Source: Desulfonatronum sp. SC1
GTDB lineage: Bacteria; Desulfobacterota; Desulfovibrionia; Desulfovibrionales; Desulfonatronaceae
Direction of reading: 5' to 3'
Assembly (NCBI RefSeq): GCF_003046795.1
Contig: NZ_PZKN01000003.1
Span: 1 to 64,000 of the forward strand
DNA length: 64,000 nucleotides
Below, piece by piece: positions 60,100-64,000 of the stretch. Below the pieces are notes generated by a model. It searched no databases, was not told where the DNA came from, and worked only from the letters and a program-made list of their open reading frames with translations. A program made the position numbers and the translations under genes. How positions within the stretch are numbered: the first letter of the stretch is position 1; each line of letters begins with the position of its first letter.

Positions 60100-60165
60100 C
60101 TCCGCGCCTTGGCCGGTAAAGCCCAAGCTGATGCTTTTTGACGAGCCCGTCTCGGCCTATAGATT
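60100..60165 (+). pseudogene. ABC transporter ATPase fragment
   Basis: VKPKLMLFDEPVSA (60117-60158) is the Walker B/D-loop region of an amino-acid-type ABC ATPase. The preceding bases read RALA only if one G is removed, so the remnant is frameshifted as well as truncated. Confidence 0.55.
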
Positions 60166-60243
60166 AATGTCGGAGAATATCCACGCGAAATGCCTGGGCG
60201 CCGAACCAAAGGCCGTACCTCTTCACTGACGGAACGCTTCCCT

Positions 60244-61032
60244 ATGTCGACATCTCGCGCCACAAAACTGGCCATTGGCCGCCAGCTTCGTCATTGCCCG
60301 TCCGTGTACTCCCTGGGCGTCCGGCGCAACCTCCTGGACTATTCACCGGCTGAACTGGAGATGATTCGCACTGCGTCTAAAATTTACTACCCCACGATAC
60401 TCCTGGCCGAAGCTCTGACCGCTTTGGGCAAGGACATTTTTCCAAGTGTCCAGACAATCCGCTACGCTGGCGATAAGATTCTGCAAACCCGTCTTTTTCA
60501 ACTTCTGGGGTTGCCCATGCCCTACACCAAAATATATTATGGTCAGCGCCAAAAAGAGAACATCCTGGACGACTTTGCTTTTCCCTTCGTGTCCAAAATC
60601 CCCCGCAAATCCTCCAAAGGGCGAGGTGTCTTTCTGGTTCACAACCAGGCCCAACTGCACGACTATCTGCGTCAGGCCCAACCTGCCTATATCCAGGAAT
60701 ATCTTCCCATTTATCGAGACATGCGCGTGGTTATTCTGGGCCGCAAGGTCGTGCATGCCTACTGGAGGAAAGCCAGGGGTGACGATTTTCGGACCAATGT
60801 TACTCAAGGCGGGAGCATCATGCTGGCTCCTTTGCCGAAAGAGGCTCTGGAACTGGCCATGCATGCCGCGCGGCAATGTCGCTTTGACCAGGTCGGCTTC
60901 GACATCTGTGAATATCAGAACCGATTCTACATCTTCGAAGCCAATATGGCCTTCGGCATGGACGGATTCAAGGCGGCGGGCCTGGATTTTCGGATCATTC
61001 TCCGCGACCTGGTGGAGAGCGACGTTCTATGA
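60244..61032 (+). CDS. RimK-like ATP-grasp ligase
   Basis: This 262-residue ATP-grasp protein has ILLAEALTALGKDIFPSVQT, DKILQTRLFQLLGLPMP, the ATP-binding FVSKIPRKSSKGRGVFLV and IQEYLPIYRDMRVVILG, and the metal site DICEYQNRFYIFEANMAFGM. It belongs with RimK/LysX-type enzymes that add amino acids to a carboxyl group through an acyl phosphate; the substrate cannot be told. ATG 60244 or ATG 60190 may be the start, as neither has a good ribosome site. It stands alone between decayed genes and ArfB. Confidence 0.85.
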   Translation: MSTSRATKLAIGRQLRHCPSVYSLGVRRNLLDYSPAELEMIRTASKIYYPTILLAEALTALGKDIFPSVQTIRYAGDKILQTRLFQLLGLPMPYTKIYYGQRQKENILDDFAFPFVSKIPRKSSKGRGVFLVHNQAQLHDYLRQAQPAYIQEYLPIYRDMRVVILGRKVVHAYWRKARGDDFRTNVTQGGSIMLAPLPKEALELAMHAARQCRFDQVGFDICEYQNRFYIFEANMAFGMDGFKAAGLDFRIILRDLVESDVL

Positions 61033-61217
61033 GCGGAGCAGGGGCGGTTCTTAGCCGGCCACGGGCTTGCCCGTGAAACTGGAATGACGCGAACACCCTC
61101 AGGCAAAGCGCCTAGCACTTGATGAACATGAGCCTGGGGCTGGAAACCGAGAATTTCGACCTTTTGCTGTGGGCAAAAAACATCCCAGATAGACTAAGCC
61201 CGCGATCAGAAAAAACG

Positions 61218-61649
61218 TCATCCTTTCTCCTCGTGCACGGTTTTACGGGTTTGTTTGACGGTCCCGCGCCGTTTCTTCCGGTCCAACCTGCGTTGTCGCG
61301 CCGCCAGGGTCGGCTTGGTGGGGCGGCGCGGTCGGGGTGGGCGCCAGGATTCGGCGATCAGTTCCGCCAGCCGAAACAAGGCATCGGAACGGTTGCGTTC
61401 TTGCGTCCGGTGTCGGCGAGCCTCGATGATCAACTCTCCCTCGTCGGTCATCCGTCTGCCGGCTCGAAGGATCAGTCGTCGGCGAACATCCTCGGGCAGC
61501 AGCGGGGTGGAGTGAACGGTGAAGCGCAGGCGCACCGCCGTGGAAACCTTGTTCACATTCTGCCCGCCCGGTCCGGAACTGCGCAGAAACTCCAACTCCA
61601 CGTCGGGAGAGCGTTCGAGCTGGTCAGGGGATATTGGGAAGAGGGGCAT
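61218..61649 (-). CDS. arfB: ribosome-rescue peptidyl-tRNA hydrolase
   Basis: This 143-residue ArfB (YaeJ) protein frees ribosomes stalled on messages without a stop codon. The catalytic loop is SSGPGGQNVNKVSTAVRLRF (Gly28-Gly29-Gln30). The basic C-terminal tail (RRPTKPTLAARQRRLDRKKR) enters the empty mRNA channel, which separates ArfB from release factors. Length is normal. It follows the EamA transporter gene by 35 bp on the same strand. Confidence 0.95.
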   Translation of the reverse strand: MPLFPISPDQLERSPDVELEFLRSSGPGGQNVNKVSTAVRLRFTVHSTPLLPEDVRRRLILRAGRRMTDEGELIIEARRHRTQERNRSDALFRLAELIAESWRPPRPRRPTKPTLAARQRRLDRKKRRGTVKQTRKTVHEEKG

Positions 61650-61684
61650 GGTGGTGTGGGACGACGGGGGGATGGCGAATTATA

Positions 61685-62563
61685 TCAATCACTGGACCTT
61701 TTTTGAACGACATTGCCCAGGATGATCAGGAATAATCCGACTATAGTCGAGGGCAAAATTTCTTCTCCCACGAAAACACGGATGAAGATCAGCGAGAGGA
61801 ATGGCGAGAAGTAGATCAGATTGCCCACCTGGGCCGTGGTCCGGGAGAGTTTCAGGGCTTTGAGCCAGAAGATGAAGGTGATGCCCATTTCGAACACGCC
61901 CACGTAGGCCGCGCCGAGCAGGCCGGGGAGGTTGACGGCTAGAGGGTCGGAGAACAGGAACGTCACCGGGAGGATGTAGGCGAACCCAAAGGCGAAGTTC
62001 AGGAACAGCCTGAGCACCGGGTCCATGGCGTCCCGGGTGTTGAAGATCCAGTACAGGGCCCAGATCACGGTGCTTCCCAGGGCCAGTCCCGCGCCCAGCG
62101 GGTCGGCGAAGGACAGGCCGAACAGGTCGCCCCGTGTGCAGATGGTCAGCACCCCCAGGTAGCTCACGCCCATGGCCAAAAAGTCGCGGCCCGTGATCCG
62201 CTGGCCCAGCAGGGGGATGGAGAGCAGGGCCAGGGTGATGGCCCAGGTGTAGTTCAGGGGCTGGGCCTCCTGGGCTGGGAGAAGGTCGTAAGCCTTGAAC
62301 AGAACCAGGTAGTAGAGAAACGGGTTGAGCAGCCCCAATAGGGCCGAGCGGCCCAGGTCCGTGCCGGACAGGCCGCGCAGGGAGCGCAGCCTGCCTTGGG
62401 CGATCAGAACCGCCAGCAGTGTCAGCGCGGAAACCAAGGTGGAGATGCACAGCAATTGGATCGGATCCACGTGGCGCAGGGAAATTTTGAAGGCCGAAGC
62501 CACGGTGGACCAGAGCAGGACCGTGGCCAAGCCGTAGGCGTATGCCGTGCGTTGGGTGTTCAT
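61685..62563 (-). CDS. EamA/DMT-family transporter
   Basis: This 292-residue protein has ten hydrophobic helices in two EamA repeats: AYGLATVLLWSTVASAFKIS starts the first and GLALGSTVIWALYWIFNTRD the second. The family exports or imports small metabolites such as amino acids or nucleotide-sugar-like compounds; the substrate is unknown. It ends QKRSSD. It is probably co-transcribed with arfB downstream. Confidence 0.92.
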   Translation of the reverse strand: MNTQRTAYAYGLATVLLWSTVASAFKISLRHVDPIQLLCISTLVSALTLLAVLIAQGRLRSLRGLSGTDLGRSALLGLLNPFLYYLVLFKAYDLLPAQEAQPLNYTWAITLALLSIPLLGQRITGRDFLAMGVSYLGVLTICTRGDLFGLSFADPLGAGLALGSTVIWALYWIFNTRDAMDPVLRLFLNFAFGFAYILPVTFLFSDPLAVNLPGLLGAAYVGVFEMGITFIFWLKALKLSRTTAQVGNLIYFSPFLSLIFIRVFVGEEILPSTIVGLFLIILGNVVQKRSSD

Positions 62564-63004
62564 GGTGTGCGTTGATGGCGAAGAAACGGGTGATGCGGGG
62601 AATAGTGTCGAGCCAGAGGATACTGCATCGAACGAGGTGTTTTCTAACGGGATTCCGCGGGATGCACAATGGACGACTCTATCCCGGGCCGGTTTCGAAC
62701 TGCCGTTTCAGGCAGTGATTATCACGCGGTTTTCATGCGATGGTCTTGCCGTGATTCGAAAATGATTGCGGAAATCGTTTATATTGACAGTGGTCTTTCT
62801 GTTGAGCTAGTTGAGCCGCCATGCATTTTTACGGACATCTTTCGATCCATGACCGTGGGCAAGGCGCTCCATTTTTCAGGTACGGCTGTCCGGTTGTGTT
62901 TTCCATGTTCGGCTGGCGTACGATTTGCCATTTCAGTCCTGGTTTCGGCGCTGTAGGTGCGGCTGGGGTCTGGATGATAACACTCAGCAAAAGGAGAGAC
63001 GGTA
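62564..63004. other. intergenic region upstream of the porin gene
   Basis: No gene is seen. It must carry divergent promoters for the EamA gene and the porin gene. A TTGACA occurs at 62784-62789 but has no good -10 partner. A small hairpin, CTGCC-GTTTCA-GGCAG, lies at 62700-62715. AAAGGAGAGACGGTA precedes the porin ATG. Confidence 0.45.
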
Positions 63005-64000
63005 ATGAGAAGGTTTCTGGTTTTGGCCCTGCTGACCGTATTTGTTTTTGGCTTCTCTGGAGCGGCCCAGGCCGTGGAACTCAAGGCCAAGGGCTCGTGG
63101 CGAGTGCACTTCAACGCCATTAAGAATCCGACGTTCGACAAGGATGAAAAGTGGGACACTTTTGCCGCCATGCAGAGGATGCGAACCAATTTCGATTTCA
63201 TCGCCAGTGAGAATCTGAAGGGAGTGCTGCAGTTGGAAATCGGCGACATAACCTGGGGCGGCGAGGATGGCGGGGCTTTGGCGGATCGTGCCGTGAACAT
63301 TAAGACCCGTTACGCGTACATCGATTTCAAACTGCCGGGCACGAACATGGATTTCAGGGCTGGACGACAGGACGTGACCCTGCCCAGCACTCTTGGCTCG
63401 CATATTCTGGAAGACGATGTTGCCGCCATGTTGACACACCTGCCGTTCAACGAAGCGGTCGGCCTGACCCTGGGGTGGGCACGTGCGTATGATCATGCAA
63501 GGGTCAATCCGGACGACATCACCAAGAAATGGGATGACGAGGTGGACGTGTTCCTGGGCGTACTGCCCATCAGCCTGGATGGCATCAATCTGAACCCCAT
63601 TGTCGTCTATTCCCGTTGGGGCAAGGATTTCAACCTCTATGAGCTGGATAATCCGAAAAACGCCAACATGTGGCACGCTGGACTCAATATCGAGGTGTCT
63701 TTGCTCGATCCCGTCTCCATCCTTGGTGATGTCAACTACGGCCAGGTGACGTGGGCGGAAGATTTCAAGCAGTCCGGTTGGATCGGGGCGCTGGCCGTGC
63801 AATATGCCATGGACATGATGACCCCGGAAGTGTTCTTTCTCTATGAAAGCGGCGAAGGGGCCGATTTCCGGGACGGCCGCAAAAGCAAGCGCATGCCCGT
63901 GATCGGTACGGATGGCGGTTCGGTGGCCACCGGCATTGGTTACGGCGGTGCTACGGAATTCGCGGACGACAATTTCGTGCGCGGTCTGTTGGCTGAAATC
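63005..64000 (+). CDS. sulfate-reducer homotrimeric porin, 3' end outside the window
   Basis: The visible 332 residues start with a signal peptide (MRRFLVLALLTVFVFGFSGA, cleavage near AQA-VEL). The mature part begins VELKAKGSWRVHFNAIKNPT, and beta strands such as AAMQRMRTNFDFIASENLKG and LQLEIGDITWGG follow. This is the outer-membrane homotrimeric porin family found in Desulfovibrio and relatives, often the most abundant envelope protein. A strong ribosome site precedes ATG 63005. The frame is open at the window edge. Confidence 0.88.
   Translation, partial: MRRFLVLALLTVFVFGFSGAAQAVELKAKGSWRVHFNAIKNPTFDKDEKWDTFAAMQRMRTNFDFIASENLKGVLQLEIGDITWGGEDGGALADRAVNIKTRYAYIDFKLPGTNMDFRAGRQDVTLPSTLGSHILEDDVAAMLTHLPFNEAVGLTLGWARAYDHARVNPDDITKKWDDEVDVFLGVLPISLDGINLNPIVVYSRWGKDFNLYELDNPKNANMWHAGLNIEVSLLDPVSILGDVNYGQVTWAEDFKQSGWIGALAVQYAMDMMTPEVFFLYESGEGADFRDGRKSKRMPVIGTDGGSVATGIGYGGATEFADDNFVRGLLAEI

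Noticed and set aside
62784-62812. sigma70 promoter for the porin gene
   Set aside because: TTGACA is present, but no acceptable -10 hexamer lies 16-18 bp downstream.

Overview
The window is chromosomal DNA of a GC-rich, anaerobic Gram-negative bacterium. A sulfate reducer of the Desulfovibrionales (something near Desulfonatronum) fits best. The pointers are a fragment of pyruvate:ferredoxin oxidoreductase, a homotrimeric porin of the type found in sulfate-reducing Deltaproteobacteria, the AddAB-type nuclease, and the very large number of hybrid histidine kinases. The genus is inferred, not proven.

Layout. 1-3.4 kb: the 5' part of an IS1182-type transposase gene, a small membrane protein, and a 5'-truncated pyruvate:ferredoxin oxidoreductase gene cut off at a hexanucleotide repeat. 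3.6-37.2 kb: a signalling region of about 34 kb, all on the + strand. It opens with a MASE3 histidine kinase and a sigma54-dependent response regulator. Next comes an intergenic region with three GTCAA-N6-TTGAC sites and a sigma54 -24/-12 promoter. The promoter reads into a long run: a receiver protein, a CZB chemoreceptor, CheW, CheR, two hybrid kinases, an H-NOX chemoreceptor, a soluble chemoreceptor-like protein, STAS, CheY, CheA, two hybrid kinases, two twin receivers, another hybrid kinase, a polyamine-type binding lipoprotein and a dCache kinase. No CheB, CheD or CheZ was found.

37.4-47 kb: a PabB-PabC fusion, a VapBC pair, an ArsR repressor with operator and metal permease, a TolC-like protein, PhnD-like binding proteins, a lipoprotein and TrmO. 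Several broken genes (EAL, histidine kinase, PhnD) lie here. 47-56.5 kb, - strand: a tight five-gene run of MFS transporter, DUF362 protein, PagL-like deacylase, AddA-like helicase and an AddB-like protein that carries AddA's nuclease domain at its N-terminus. 56.6-60.2 kb: a tRNA-Ser followed by a stretch of gene remains (integrase, RAYT transposase, PIN, ADP-ribosylglycohydrolase, ABC ATPase), with an intact Uma2 gene and a type IV pilin gene among them. 60.2-64 kb: an ATP-grasp ligase, ArfB, an EamA transporter and the porin, which runs off the window.

How it works together (inference): the kinase/sigma54 activator pair probably switches on the chemosensory operon. Two receptors (zinc/CZB and heme/H-NOX) and several hybrid kinases then feed CheA, CheY, stand-alone receivers and Hpt domains. 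Short inverted repeats built from 6-9 bp units are scattered between genes. Related sequence is also found in frame inside the same loop of three receiver domains.
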